Assembly (NCBI RefSeq): GCF_000772045.1
Contig: NZ_CP009754.1
Coordinates: 8,210,044-8,274,043 of the forward strand
DNA length: 64,000 bases
From: Streptomyces sp. CCM_MD2014
Lineage (GTDB): Bacteria > Actinomycetota > Actinomycetes > Streptomycetales > Streptomycetaceae
Direction: 5' to 3'
The translations under genes and the position numbers were made by a program. Each line of letters starts with the position of its first letter. Position 1 is the first letter of the stretch. The notes beneath the pieces are model-generated. The model made no database searches, was not told the DNA's origin, and saw only the letters and a program-made list of their open reading frames with translations. Below are positions 36,262 through 45,189 of the stretch, one piece after another.

Positions 36262-36687
36262 GTGGACTATGGCGACAAGCTCTTCTGGCTCTCGGTTGTG
36301 ATTCAACGCAAGTACGCGGAGGTCTGCGCCGAGTTCGATATGACCCCCTCGCAGGCCACGCTGCTCTGCGCGGTCAGGAACGAGCCGCGGCGGATGGCCG
36401 ACCTCGCCGCGTCGTTGGGTATGACCAAGAACGCATTGAGCCAGCTGGTCGATCGCACTGCGCGGCGCGAGTTGGTCGTCCGGGCAAGCTCGGCGCAGGA
36501 CCGCCGGGTCGTCATGCTCAGCGCGACGCCCACGGGGAAGGCGCTCGGCGAGGCTGTTTACGCCGCGGTCGCCAAGCGCCTGCCCGAGATTGCGAGGGAT
36601 CTCGACGCCGACGACCAGCGCGACTTCGAGCGCGTGGCCACCGCCATCGTGGACACCTCGGACCTCTCTTCGCCCACCTCGGATTAG
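36262..36687 (+). CDS. MarR-family regulator
   Basis: A 141-residue winged-helix protein from a GTG (36262) preceded by GGGAGG. HTH: MADLAASLGMTKNALSQLVD, then the wing RRELVVRASSAQDRRVVMLS. Dimerisation helices flank both ends. It probably binds the paired palindromes at 36731-36767 that precede the NmrA gene, in an autoregulated pair. Confidence 0.88.
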   Translation: MDYGDKLFWLSVVIQRKYAEVCAEFDMTPSQATLLCAVRNEPRRMADLAASLGMTKNALSQLVDRTARRELVVRASSAQDRRVVMLSATPTGKALGEAVYAAVAKRLPEIARDLDADDQRDFERVATAIVDTSDLSSPTSD

Positions 36688-36730
36688 CCCATCGCACTGT
36701 GAGGTCCCGCTGCACACGCATCTTGACGAG

Positions 36731-36767
36731 GTTCACGGCATGAACTAATTTCGTTCACGCCATGAAC
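36731..36767. promoter_or_regulatory. twin MarR-type operators
   Basis: Two copies of GTTCA-N5-TGAAC (36731-36745 and 36753-36767), 22 bp apart, about two helical turns, so bound dimers would sit on the same face of the helix. They are 18 bases upstream of the NmrA ATG. Confidence 0.7.
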
Positions 36768-36785
36768 TAGTGAAGGGTGGCAGCG

Positions 36786-37679
36786 ATGAGCGCACAGACG
36801 ACCGGCACGATCGCAGTTTTCGGCGCGACGGGGCAGCAGGGCGGGGCGGTGGTCGACGCGCTGCTGGACCACAAGGCGCGGGTGCGGGCCCTGGTCCGCG
36901 ATCCGCGGTCCGACCGGGCTCAGGCGCTGGCCGCCCGCGGCGTCGAGCTGGCGGCCGTCCGGGCCGAAGACCCGGCGTCGTCGGCCGCCGCGCTGGCGGG
37001 GGTCGAGGCGTTCTACTTCATGACCCCGGAGGCGAACAGCCTCGAAGAGGTCGAGGCGGAGGTCCGCATCGGTACCGCGCTCGTCGACGCGGCGGTCGAG
37101 GCGGGCGTCCCGCACGTCGTGTTCAACTCGGTCTTCGGCGCGGACCGGGAGTCGGGTGTGCCGCACCACGACTCGAAGCACGCGATCGAGGAGCACCTGA
37201 GGAAGTCCGGTCTCAGGGCCTCGATGGTCCGCGCGACCGCCTTCATGGAGAACTTCGCGAGCGTGCTGGCACCGAGCCTGGAGCACGGGGAGATCGTGCT
37301 GAGGATGCCGCTGCCGGAGGACGTTCCCCTGAAGATGATCTCGGTCAGGGACATCGGCCGGGTCGCCGCCGCGCTCCTGCTCGGCACCGCCCAGGCACCC
37401 GGCGGAGCCGTCGAGCTCGTGGGCGACGAGCTGACGGGCCCGCAGATCGCCGCGGCGTTCGGCGCGCACGCCGGGCTCCCGGCACGATACGAGGCCCTCC
37501 CGGTGAGCGTGCTTCCCAACGATCTCGACAGGGTGATGTTCCGCGAGTTCGCGCAGGCGGCGGAACACCCTGCGGACCCCGCGATGGTGCGCGCGATCGA
37601 GCCGGCCACCCTGGACCTGGCCGAGTGGATCCGAGCCACCGGCTGGACCGCGCCCACAAACGTGGCACCCTCACCCTGA
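36786..37679 (+). CDS. NmrA-like NAD(P)-binding protein
   Basis: A 297-residue atypical SDR. The cofactor motif is IAVFGATGQQGGAVVDALLD at the N-terminus. HVVFNSVFGAD and the KHAIEEHLRKSG helix are typical of NmrA/HSCARG-like proteins, which bind NAD(P) and often act as redox-sensing regulators or quinone reductases. The whole gene precedes IS copy 1, which starts 11 bases after the stop. A 3' fragment of the same sequence is repeated inverted at 49766-50146. MarR is directly upstream. Confidence 0.88.
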   Translation: MSAQTTGTIAVFGATGQQGGAVVDALLDHKARVRALVRDPRSDRAQALAARGVELAAVRAEDPASSAAALAGVEAFYFMTPEANSLEEVEAEVRIGTALVDAAVEAGVPHVVFNSVFGADRESGVPHHDSKHAIEEHLRKSGLRASMVRATAFMENFASVLAPSLEHGEIVLRMPLPEDVPLKMISVRDIGRVAAALLLGTAQAPGGAVELVGDELTGPQIAAAFGAHAGLPARYEALPVSVLPNDLDRVMFREFAQAAEHPADPAMVRAIEPATLDLAEWIRATGWTAPTNVAPSP

Positions 37680-37690
37680 AGGCTGCCTAA

Positions 37691-38574
37691 CTGGCTCTAA
37701 CAAAAGCTGCTGATCATGAGACTGTCGGCCTCTCCGCTCGTAGGTCTGGGCATGGGAAACCGTCAGTCGCGGCCGTGGATCGTGTCGGATGAACTGTGGT
37801 CGCTGGTCGAGCCGTTGCTGCCGACGCCAGGTCCGAAGAAGGTCCAGGGCAGACCGCGGGTGCCGGACCGGCAGGCCCTGTGCGGAATCCTCTTCGTCCT
37901 GCACACCGGCATCCAGTGGGAGTACCTCCCTCAGGAACTCGGCTTCGGCTCGGGCATGACCTGCTGGCGGCGCCTTGCGTCCTGGAACGAGGCCGGCGTC
38001 TGGGACCAGCTCCACCAGCTGCTGCTGAACGAGCTGCGGTCGAAGGACCGGCTGGACTGGGAACGGGCGGTGATCGACTCCTCGCACGTGCGGGCTGCCC
38101 GACGGGGCCCAAAAGCGGACCGAGCCCGGTCGACCGCGCACGGCCGGGCAGCAAGCACCACCTCATCGTCGATGGTCAGGGCATCCCGCTCGCGGTATCG
38201 CTGACCGGCGGCAACCGCAATGACGTCACCCAGCTGCTGCCCCTCCTCGACAAGATCCCGCCCGTCGCGGGCCGGGTCGGCAGGCCCCGCCGGCGGCCGG
38301 ACGCTCTGCTGGCCGACCGCGGCTACGACCACGACATCTACCGCCGCCAGCTCTGGCAGCGCGGCATCCGGCCCGTGATCGCCAGACGGGGCGAGCCACA
38401 CGGCACCGGCCTGGGCATCTTCCGCTACGTCGTCGAGCGCACGATCGCCTGGCTCCACGGCTTCCGCCGCCTACGCATCCGCTGGGAACGACGCGACGAC
38501 ATCCACGAAGCATTCCTCGGCCTCGCCACCTGCCTGATCACCCACCGCCACGTCCAACGCCTTTGTTAGGACCT
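37691..38574 (+). mobile_element. IS5-family insertion sequence, copy 1
   Basis: An 884-bp element. Ends share CTAACAAA-type inverted repeats (CTGGCTCTAACAAAAGC at the left, GCCTTTGTTAGGACCT at the right). Both sides are flanked by CTAA (37687-37690 and 38575-38578), the short duplication expected for IS427-type elements. Length and every translated frame I compared match copy 2 at 56861-57744. Confidence 0.9.
37716..38569 (+). CDS. IS5-family transposase (two frames, programmed frameshift)
   Basis: The N-terminal frame (37716-38204) encodes WIVSDELWSLVEPLLP and ILFVLHTGIQWEYLP, then the first catalytic Asp in VIDSSHVRAA. The second frame (ending 38569) continues GSKHHLIVDGQGIPLAVSLT, LLADRGYDHDIYR (second Asp) and VERTIAWLHGFRRLRIRWER (Glu). 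The DDE triad is thus split between frames, and a ribosomal frameshift around 38100-38160 is needed, as is typical of this IS group. Copy 2 encodes the same residues. Confidence 0.88.
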
Positions 38575-38605
38575 CTAAGGGCTCATGCCCTGGGAGGATG
38601 GCCTT

Positions 38606-38986
38606 GTGGTGAGCATGCAGGAGTGGGAGGAGGCACGTCGTCGGCTGCACTTCGGGCAGCGCTTCTCCGGAAGGGTGGTCCAGGTGCCAAGACCTGGCAC
38701 GATCGGCGTTGTCGTGGACATCGGACTCGTCGTCGGCGGCTTCGTTGACGTGCTGTTGCTGCCGGAAGATGGCACTCGGTGGCCGATCGTGGGCACCGAG
38801 TCCGAGTTTGAGGTCTGGTGGGTTGATGAACGGCCGCAGATTCGACTGAAACCGGTGGATCCCCAGTACCTACGAGAAGGCTTCACCGAGTGGCTCAGCC
38901 GGTGGCGACCCGGGTGGCCCCAGGAGCACGGCCTACCAGTCCTGACCATCGACTCGCCGCCCTCAGCACCTGATGCCGTCGGCTGA
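38606..38986 (+). CDS. S1-like RNA-binding domain protein (hypothetical)
   Basis: A 126-residue acidic protein. Residues ~10-75 look like an S1/OB-fold: LHFGQRFSGRVVQVPRPGTI, then VVVDIGLVVGGFVDVLLLPE. The C-terminus is a Trp-rich helix. I chose the GTG at 38606, because GGGAGG lies eight bases upstream; ATG at 38585 and 38615 are alternatives. IS copy 1 ends 30 bases upstream, so the native promoter has probably been displaced. Function unknown. Confidence 0.65.
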   Translation: MVSMQEWEEARRRLHFGQRFSGRVVQVPRPGTIGVVVDIGLVVGGFVDVLLLPEDGTRWPIVGTESEFEVWWVDERPQIRLKPVDPQYLREGFTEWLSRWRPGWPQEHGLPVLTIDSPPSAPDAVG

Positions 38987-39003
38987 GGTGATCACCTACA
39001 ACT

Positions 39004-39474
39004 CTGGGCGACGTTATCCGCAGCGAGACCCTGAAGGCCGAGGCGTTCGTCGCTCTGGAGCAGGACGCTCGCCTCAAGCCGTCCGGTGGCCAGTGGTACA
39101 GCGCCTACAGCAACACCTACGTCAACTCCGCCAGCGCCCTGGACCTCGACCACCTCGTACCCTGGTTGGGAGTTGAGGCTCCAGCACCTCCGCCTGAACC
39201 GGGAAGGAACTGCGAGGCCCACGCCAACGACCTCGGCGACGACCGGTCCCTGATCGCGGTCACCGCGGCCACCAACCGGTCCACGGCAGACCAGGACCCG
39301 GCCGAGCGGCCGCCCCGGTACCAGCCGTACCACTGCCAGTTACTTCACCGACTGGATCGCCACCAAGCTCCGCCGGCAGCTCGCCGTCGACCAGGAAGAA
39401 CGTGACACTGTTACCCGGACCACGGCGAACTGCCCCAGCCTCCCGGTCGAGGTCACCCTCGCGCGGCAGCCACT
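39004..39474 (+). pseudogene. HNH endonuclease-family pseudogene
   Basis: Translation gives LGDVIRSETLKAEAFVALEQ, GGQWYSAYSNTYVNSASALD and LDHLVPW, the HNH core (DHLVPW), then AHANDLGDDRSLIAVTAATN. At about 39345 the frame shifts, and the end (SYFTDWIATKLRRQLAVDQE, CPSLPVEVTLAR) appears in another frame. The N-terminal signal and start are missing. It resembles the secreted HNH family common in Streptomyces. No start codon is in frame. Confidence 0.65.
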
Positions 39475-39538
39475 TGCCAGTGCACCGCCACGCGACTCCC
39501 CCCGCCGGGCACCCGGACCGAGCCGGCCCGCCAGCCGG

Positions 39539-40852
39539 TCAGTACGAACAGCCGCTGGTGGGGAGGCTGCTGGGCGTCGGAGGGGTCTGGCCGTCGTACA
39601 GAGCGAGGAGCAGCGGCTGCGGACAGTGCTTCACCCCGCCGATCCGGATCTCGAAGTGGAGGTGCGGTCCGGTGGACTGTCCCGTGTTCCCGGACTCCCC
39701 GAGGTACTGGCCGGGTGTCACCACGGTCCCCGCGGCGACGCCCCGCGAGTCGAGGTGGCCGTAGATGTAGGTCGTACCGTCGGCGCTCGTCAGGGTGATG
39801 CCGTTGCCGAAGCCGCCGTCGATGTAGCCGACCGTGCCGCGCGTGACCGCGTACACCGGTGTGCCGATCGGTACCTGTATGTCGATGGCTGCGTAGTCGT
39901 GGTGGGGGTCGTCCAATTCACTGCGGGGAACCGCGGACCGGGGCAGCACGTACGCGTAGTTGCGGCCCGTGCAGACGGCGGTCTCCGGCTCGGCGGACAG
40001 CAGGGTCTGGGTCCAGCCGGAGGTGTCGACCGGGTCGTCGTTGTGGTAGACGATGTCGCTCCCGGAGCCGTCGGTGGGATTCATGTCCTGGTACCAGTAC
40101 ATGCCGCCGGCCGACGTCACACCGTAGTAGAGACCGCCGCCGGGGGAGAGCAGCTTCTCGAAGCCCGACCAGTCGGCCGACGCCAGCAGTTTGCTCGACC
40201 AGGCGCCCGCGCTGTCGATCCGGTACTCGATGAGCCGCCCGTCCGCGGTGTTCGCGAGCAGCCGGTCGTCACCCGTCGAGGCGAGCGTCTTCAGGACGAA
40301 ACCGGTGCCGATTTCACGGCGCTGGCCGATGTGTTGGGATCCGGCCGGCTTGGGCTGGGAGACCAGGTACTGGATCAGCATTCCTCCGGCGGTCCCGTAC
40401 AGGTGGCCATGTCCGTCGTACACGAGCTTGTCGTGCGTCCAGCCGGTACCGATCTGCACCGGCGCGCTCATCAGGGCCAGCGAGAGGTTGTTGGTTCTCA
40501 CGTCGATCCGGTAGAGCGTGCCCGCGCTGTCGGTGGCCAGCACGGTGTTGAAGTTCAGTGTCGCCATCGCCTTCGGGACGAAGCCGAGGTCGGGTCCCAC
40601 CAGTGTCTTGAGCCGGTCGCCGCTCGAGGGATCGATCTGGGAGTAGGTCAGACGGCCGTCGGCCAGCGCTCCGTAGATCGACACCGATCCGGAGCAGTCC
40701 GCATCCGCGGCAGCCTGGGCGGTGAGGGACAGCGCTCCGGTCGTAGCGGGTTCGGCCGCCCGAGTCGTGGCGGTGGTGACGGACACGAGGCCAAGGGCCA
40801 GAGCCCCCGTGAGAAGCGCGCGGACGGCGCCGCGGCGCCTGCTGGTCTGCAA
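39539..40852 (-). CDS. secreted M23 metallopeptidase with tachylectin-like propeller
   Basis: A 437-residue protein from a TTG (40852) with GGAGG upstream. A signal peptide (RALLTGALALGLVSVTTATT) ends near AAEP. Residues ~50-300 form a tachylectin-like beta-propeller with repeated LYGT-type blades. The C-terminal M23 domain has HHDYAAIDIQVPIGTPVYA (H and D zinc ligands) and the HLHFEIRIGG motif. It would cut peptidoglycan crosslinks or pentaglycine bridges outside the cell, with the propeller binding glycans. Confidence 0.85.
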   Translation of the reverse strand: MQTSRRRGAVRALLTGALALGLVSVTTATTRAAEPATTGALSLTAQAAADADCSGSVSIYGALADGRLTYSQIDPSSGDRLKTLVGPDLGFVPKAMATLNFNTVLATDSAGTLYRIDVRTNNLSLALMSAPVQIGTGWTHDKLVYDGHGHLYGTAGGMLIQYLVSQPKPAGSQHIGQRREIGTGFVLKTLASTGDDRLLANTADGRLIEYRIDSAGAWSSKLLASADWSGFEKLLSPGGGLYYGVTSAGGMYWYQDMNPTDGSGSDIVYHNDDPVDTSGWTQTLLSAEPETAVCTGRNYAYVLPRSAVPRSELDDPHHDYAAIDIQVPIGTPVYAVTRGTVGYIDGGFGNGITLTSADGTTYIYGHLDSRGVAAGTVVTPGQYLGESGNTGQSTGPHLHFEIRIGGVKHCPQPLLLALYDGQTPPTPSSLPTSGCSY

Positions 40853-41311
40853 CGTTGGACCTCCGTGGTGTGTGATCCGGCATCGCGCGCCGTTGGGTGC
40901 CCGGCGAACGCCACCGGAATCCGCCGGGACATCGACAGGCAAGGGGTCCTGCCGACGCCTGTAATCGTCTCCACAGGGCAGACCGAGGCACCTCTGCCGT
41001 GACCTGTCCGTTACATGCGCATGCCAAGATGTCCGGAGGAGTGCGTACAACGTGACGCGTGAACTCCTTGACCGCCGCCGGCTCATACACCCCTGGCACG
41101 ACTCAGTCCCGGGACGTGCCCTCCGCCGCCGGGTCTTGTCACCCAGCTACACCTGCAGCCCTTTGACAGGGCCGCGGCGCAATTCCCGTGCCCGAGGGCA
41201 GCGCGTCCCCCGGACGGGGACGGAGTGCCAGACCAGCGGGTCCCGGTGACGGCTCTTCCGGTGCCGGAGGGGCAGGGTCCTGTCCGCTGAGGTCCAGGAC
41301 CTGAGGATGCC

Positions 41312-42244
41312 TCAGGAGCCCTCGCGCGAGGTGTAGTTGGCGGAGGGGTCGACGCCGGTCAGCTCTGTGCTCGCGTCCCACAGCCGGCGCGCTGTTTCGG
41401 CCTCCTCCAGCTGGGCCCACAGTCGCTCGCGGTGTGGGCGGCCCCGGAGCCCGAAGACGCGCGGGCCCCACAGTTCGCCCCCGGCGATACGGGGGTCGAG
41501 GACCGCCCGGGCCGCGGGTCGGGCGCCGGCGTGCTTGCCCTGAAGAACGAGGGCGGCGGGCGCCGCGCGCAACATCGCCCCCGCGTTCCGTACGTGGACG
41601 GGCGGCCGCGACGGGGTGAGGGAGTCCAGCGCTCCGCCGGGGTGGACCACCACGCTGGTCACTGCGCTGCCCGCGGCGCGCAGCCGGCGATCGAGCTCCA
41701 GGCCGAAGTACATCTGGGCCAGCTTCGACCGGGCGTAGGTGCGCTTGGCCTGGTATCCGGCCCGGGACTGCAGATCGTCCAGGTCCAGTCGCTCGGACTT
41801 GGCGGCGAAGCTGCCGACGGTCACGACGCGGGCGCCTGGCGCGGCTTCCAGCAGCGGCATCAGCCAGTGGGTCAGCGTGAAGTGTCCGAGGTGGTTGGTG
41901 CCGAAATGGATCTCGTTGCCGTCCACCGTCAGCTTGCGCTCCGCCTCTTCGAGGAGGACGCCGGCGTTGTGGACCACCGCGTCGAGGCACTCGACATCCA
42001 GGGAAGCCGCAGTCTCCCGGAGTGAGCCCAGGTCGGCGAGGTCAAGGGTCACTGACCGCACCCGCGCACCGGGCACCCGTGCGCGGATCGAGTCCATGGC
42101 GGACTCGGCCCGTTCGGCGCTCCGGCTGCCCAAGACGACCGTGGCGCCGGTGCCGGCCAGTTGCTCGGCGGTGAAGTACCCGATACCTGCGTTGGCGCCG
42201 GTGACCAAGTACACGCGGTCGGCGGCGGAGCGGGGCTGGGACAC
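41312..42244 (-). CDS. SDR-family oxidoreductase
   Basis: A 310-residue short-chain dehydrogenase from a GTG (42244) with AGGAGG upstream. Cofactor motif: YLVTGANAGIGYFTAEQLAG; NAG motif: VVHNAGVL; catalytic YxxxK in YARSKLAQMYFG. It resembles retinol-dehydrogenase-like or protochlorophyllide-reductase-like SDRs. No partner gene nearby. Confidence 0.87.
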   Translation of the reverse strand: MSQPRSAADRVYLVTGANAGIGYFTAEQLAGTGATVVLGSRSAERAESAMDSIRARVPGARVRSVTLDLADLGSLRETAASLDVECLDAVVHNAGVLLEEAERKLTVDGNEIHFGTNHLGHFTLTHWLMPLLEAAPGARVVTVGSFAAKSERLDLDDLQSRAGYQAKRTYARSKLAQMYFGLELDRRLRAAGSAVTSVVVHPGGALDSLTPSRPPVHVRNAGAMLRAAPAALVLQGKHAGARPAARAVLDPRIAGGELWGPRVFGLRGRPHRERLWAQLEEAETARRLWDASTELTGVDPSANYTSREGS

Positions 42245-42649
42245 GGTGGGCCTCCTGTGAGGTGCGACAGCGGCTGCCCGGCGGAGCAACCCGCTTTCAT
42301 GGCATCACTGGCCACCGACATATCCCCGACAACGATCCGACAGGGAAGAGCAGAGGCCGACACGCAGAAGACCGCAGCACCCGTGGTCTCCCTGACGCCG
42401 CCGGACACAGTGTGCAGCCGGCAAGCTCGGGCGCTCGTCCGCCGACTGAACGGGAGACCACCCGGCACCGGCAGGCACGCGGCGGCCCTGCGGTTCGCGG
42501 AGTGTCCCGTTCACCGCGGAGCACGCACTCGATGCGATGGGCTGGCCGGACTCGTCGTCGAGCCACCGGACCGCCGAAGGCAGACGGCGAGTCCGAGGGC
42601 CCCGGGACGAAGCCGCTACTGGTTGTTGCGATACAGGCCGCCGACGTCA

Positions 42650-43130
42650 CGGACGTTGCCCATGAACAAAGGGGTCTGTGGACAGCTTGAAAGTCCGCGT
42701 GCGGTGCGGCGCGAGTGCGAACGCCCGCCCAGATCCGCGAGATCGCCGACTGCGACAGGCCGGTGGCCGCCGCCATCGGCCTGGTCGACCAGGAGGCGGC
42801 GTTCTTCGGCTTTTCCTCCAGCGTCTTGACGACGACCCGCTCGACGTCCGTGTCGGTGATCTTCCGCGGGAAGCCGGGCCGCGGCTCGTCACACAGACCG
42901 TCCAGGCCGCGTTCGATGAAACGCCGCCGCCAGGAGCGGACCGTGTCCGGACTGACCCGCAGCCGGCGTGTCACTTCCGTGACCGAGCGCCCCTCGGCGC
43001 ATTCCAACACGATCCTTGATCGCTGGGCCAGAGCCTGGGCCGTTGTGCGGCGACGCACCCACCACTCCAGCACGGCCCGCTGGGCATCGGCCGACGACAA
43101 CGGCGGAATCTTCGGGCCCGGACGGCTCAT
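42650..43130 (-). pseudogene. IS630-family transposase, 5' part
   Basis: Starts MSRPGPKIPPLSSADAQRAV and carries the HTH (GRSVTEVTRRLRVSPDTVRS), then CDEPRPGFPRKITDTDVERV and TGLSQSAISRIW. A frameshift follows: the next frame has FKLSTDPFVHG, and the DDE domain is missing except for a short RDVGGLY-like segment. A broken element. Confidence 0.75.
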
Positions 43131-43280
43131 ACCGAACCAACGACGAATCTCCGACTCAGGTCACCAGGCCCTGTCCGGCGCATCGTCCCAGACTCCCCGA
43201 GCACAGCCGGTGATGTGGACTGACGGTGCTTCCGATCAATTGGATCGACACCCGTTCCGGGTTGCGGGAAACTCCTCGCG

Positions 43281-43796
43281 ATGACTCAACGAACCGACAC
43301 GCCTCCTACGTGGGACGAGCGTACACAGCTGGTCACCTTCCTGAACTACGCTCGTGACACCGCGCGAGCCAAGTGTGAGGGCGTGTCCGCCGAAGACGCC
43401 CGCAAGGCCCCGATCCCGAGTTCACCGCTGATGACGGTGTGCGGGCTGATCAGCCATCTGCGTTGGGTCGAGTACTACTGGTTCCAAGTGATGTTTCTGG
43501 GCGAGGAGCTCGCGGGGCCGCTCAACGAGGCGACCGACGACGATCCCGACCCTGAGATGCGGACAGCAGTCGATATCCCGTTGCCCCAGCTTCTTGCCGA
43601 GTACGAGGAGCAGAGCGCCCGCTACCGTCGCCTGGTGTCCGACCACGACCTGGACGCAAGGGCCAAGCGTTCCATCAGCGACGGCCGCCACGTCGACCTC
43701 CGGTGGGTGATCCTCCACCTCATTGAGGAGACGTCCCGCCACAACGGCCACCTCGATGTCGTGCGTGAGCTCGTCGACGGGCGGACCGGCGCCTGA
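43281..43796 (+). CDS. DinB-family protein (DUF664)
   Basis: A 171-residue four-helix-bundle protein: TFLNYARDTARAKCEG, LISHLRWVEYYWFQVMFLG and LIEETSRHNGHLDVVRELVD. The His residues (SHLRWVEYYW, RHNGHLD) form the metal site of DinB-like enzymes, some of which are mycothiol-dependent S-transferases in actinobacteria. Standalone gene. Confidence 0.85.
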   Translation: MTQRTDTPPTWDERTQLVTFLNYARDTARAKCEGVSAEDARKAPIPSSPLMTVCGLISHLRWVEYYWFQVMFLGEELAGPLNEATDDDPDPEMRTAVDIPLPQLLAEYEEQSARYRRLVSDHDLDARAKRSISDGRHVDLRWVILHLIEETSRHNGHLDVVRELVDGRTGA

Positions 43797-43821
43797 TACC
43801 TGCCATGCGGATGGCGAGCTG

Positions 43822-43910
43822 AGCCACAGTCGGATCGCTGCGACGGTGATCGTGCCGTGGAAGACGTAGGCACGCTTGTCGAACCGTCGTGGGCCGGAGA
43901 ACGCGGCCAA
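43822..43910 (-). pseudogene. IS4/IS5-type transposase C-terminal remnant
   Basis: Minus-strand RRFDKRAYVFHGTITVAAIR then LWL is the recurring C-terminal end of a Streptomyces transposase group. Only about 30 residues remain. Confidence 0.6.
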
Positions 43911-44077
43911 ACCCTCGACACCGTCGGACAGGGGTACGTGGGCAACTGACTGGTCGGCGGCATGAGCACCCGGTACAACGTTCGCGACTTCCTTGTCTGA
44001 GCAGCTCGACGCGGCAACGGATCCCGCCGGCCTCGACGAAGACGTCCACTAGGACGCGCCCCGGCAGTGCCTGCACG

Positions 44078-44300
44078 ACGACCAGCTGCCACTCGACGTC
44101 AGGGGCGCGGGCGCGCTCGTCCACCTCTATGCCGGCCCCTGAACCGGATCGTCGCTCTCACCAGCAACGACATCCGACCAGATTCCGCCGGCAACCGATC
44201 CCTCCTGGACCGCCGGCCTCTTTCTCTGCCCCCACCGTTCGACACCTGGTCGAGCAACTCGCACCAGACCATGAGACCGCCGCCGCGTCGGCGCCTGTGA
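44078..44300 (+). pseudogene. tyrosine recombinase fragment (middle part)
   Basis: Two frames, joined by a frameshift near 44142, read DDQLPLDVRGAGALVHLYAG and LNRIVALTSNDIRPDSAGN then RPLSLPPPF. This matches the pre-catalytic region of XerD-like recombinases. The remainder is missing here. A C-terminal-like piece appears at 46557. Confidence 0.45.
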
Positions 44301-44457
44301 GGCTAGTCCAGGGAAGCTTGCCTCGGCCTCGCCCACGAGAGCAATTGTCAAGAGTTGTGGATCACGGTGCCGTCCCAGCATGGATTAATCGTTCTTACGG
44401 AATCTCGGGAGTCGGTAGGTTGTCTCCTCGAAGCCGGTTCGGAGAGAGGCTGCCGGG

Positions 44458-45102
44458 GTGCTTACGCTGACGGAGATTGCTGAGGATCCCCTTCGCCTGA
44501 CAAGCCGTCTGAAACCTCATGGCGGTTCGGATGTCATCCTCCGCCCCCTGACGCACGCCGACGCGGGGCAATTGGCCGAGTTCCTCGATGCACTGTCCTC
44601 CGAATCGAGGCGCTTCAGTACATTCGGCGGGTACGACCTTGCGACCGCCCGGGAGCTGTGTGACGCGATCGCGCGCTACGACAAGCTCAGGCTGGTGCTC
44701 GAGGATGTGCCGTCCGGCAGGATCGTCGGCCTGCTCGAATTCAGCCTCGCTCTGACTCCTGGGGACATCGCGCGCTACCAGGACGCGGGCATCCGCCTCG
44801 CCGAGACAACTGACTGCCGCTTCGGCCCCACTCTGGCTGACGGCTACCAGGGCCGAGGCGTCGGGACGCTCGCCTTCCCGCTTGTCACGGAGGTCGCACG
44901 ACTGCTTGGCAGGACAAGGATCATCCTGTGGGGCGGCGTCCGCGCCGACAACCCTCGCGCCATCCGCTACTACAAGAAGAACGGCTTCCAACCGGTCGGC
45001 TTCTTCACCGAGGCGGACGGTTCCCTGTCGCTCGACATGATGCTGGACCTGCACCCAGCACCGGATCCGGCAGGGCCCTCGACCCGACGCGGTCACCCGT
45101 AG
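44458..45102 (+). CDS. GNAT N-acetyltransferase
   Basis: A 214-residue GNAT enzyme from a GTG start. The acetyl-CoA-binding motif A region is TLADGYQGRGVGTLAFPLVT, followed by GGVRADNPRAIRYYKKNGFQ. It acetylates an unknown small molecule or protein amine. The N-terminal ~25 residues are an extension before the DVILRPLTHADA strand. Confidence 0.85.
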   Translation: MLTLTEIAEDPLRLTSRLKPHGGSDVILRPLTHADAGQLAEFLDALSSESRRFSTFGGYDLATARELCDAIARYDKLRLVLEDVPSGRIVGLLEFSLALTPGDIARYQDAGIRLAETTDCRFGPTLADGYQGRGVGTLAFPLVTEVARLLGRTRIILWGGVRADNPRAIRYYKKNGFQPVGFFTEADGSLSLDMMLDLHPAPDPAGPSTRRGHP

Positions 45103-45189
45103 CAGCGCCGGCCGACCTTCCGCAGTCTGGCCGGCGACGCGCAACAGTAGCCGCCCAGCAGACAGCTCGTTTACCGCGCGTCGGGCGCT

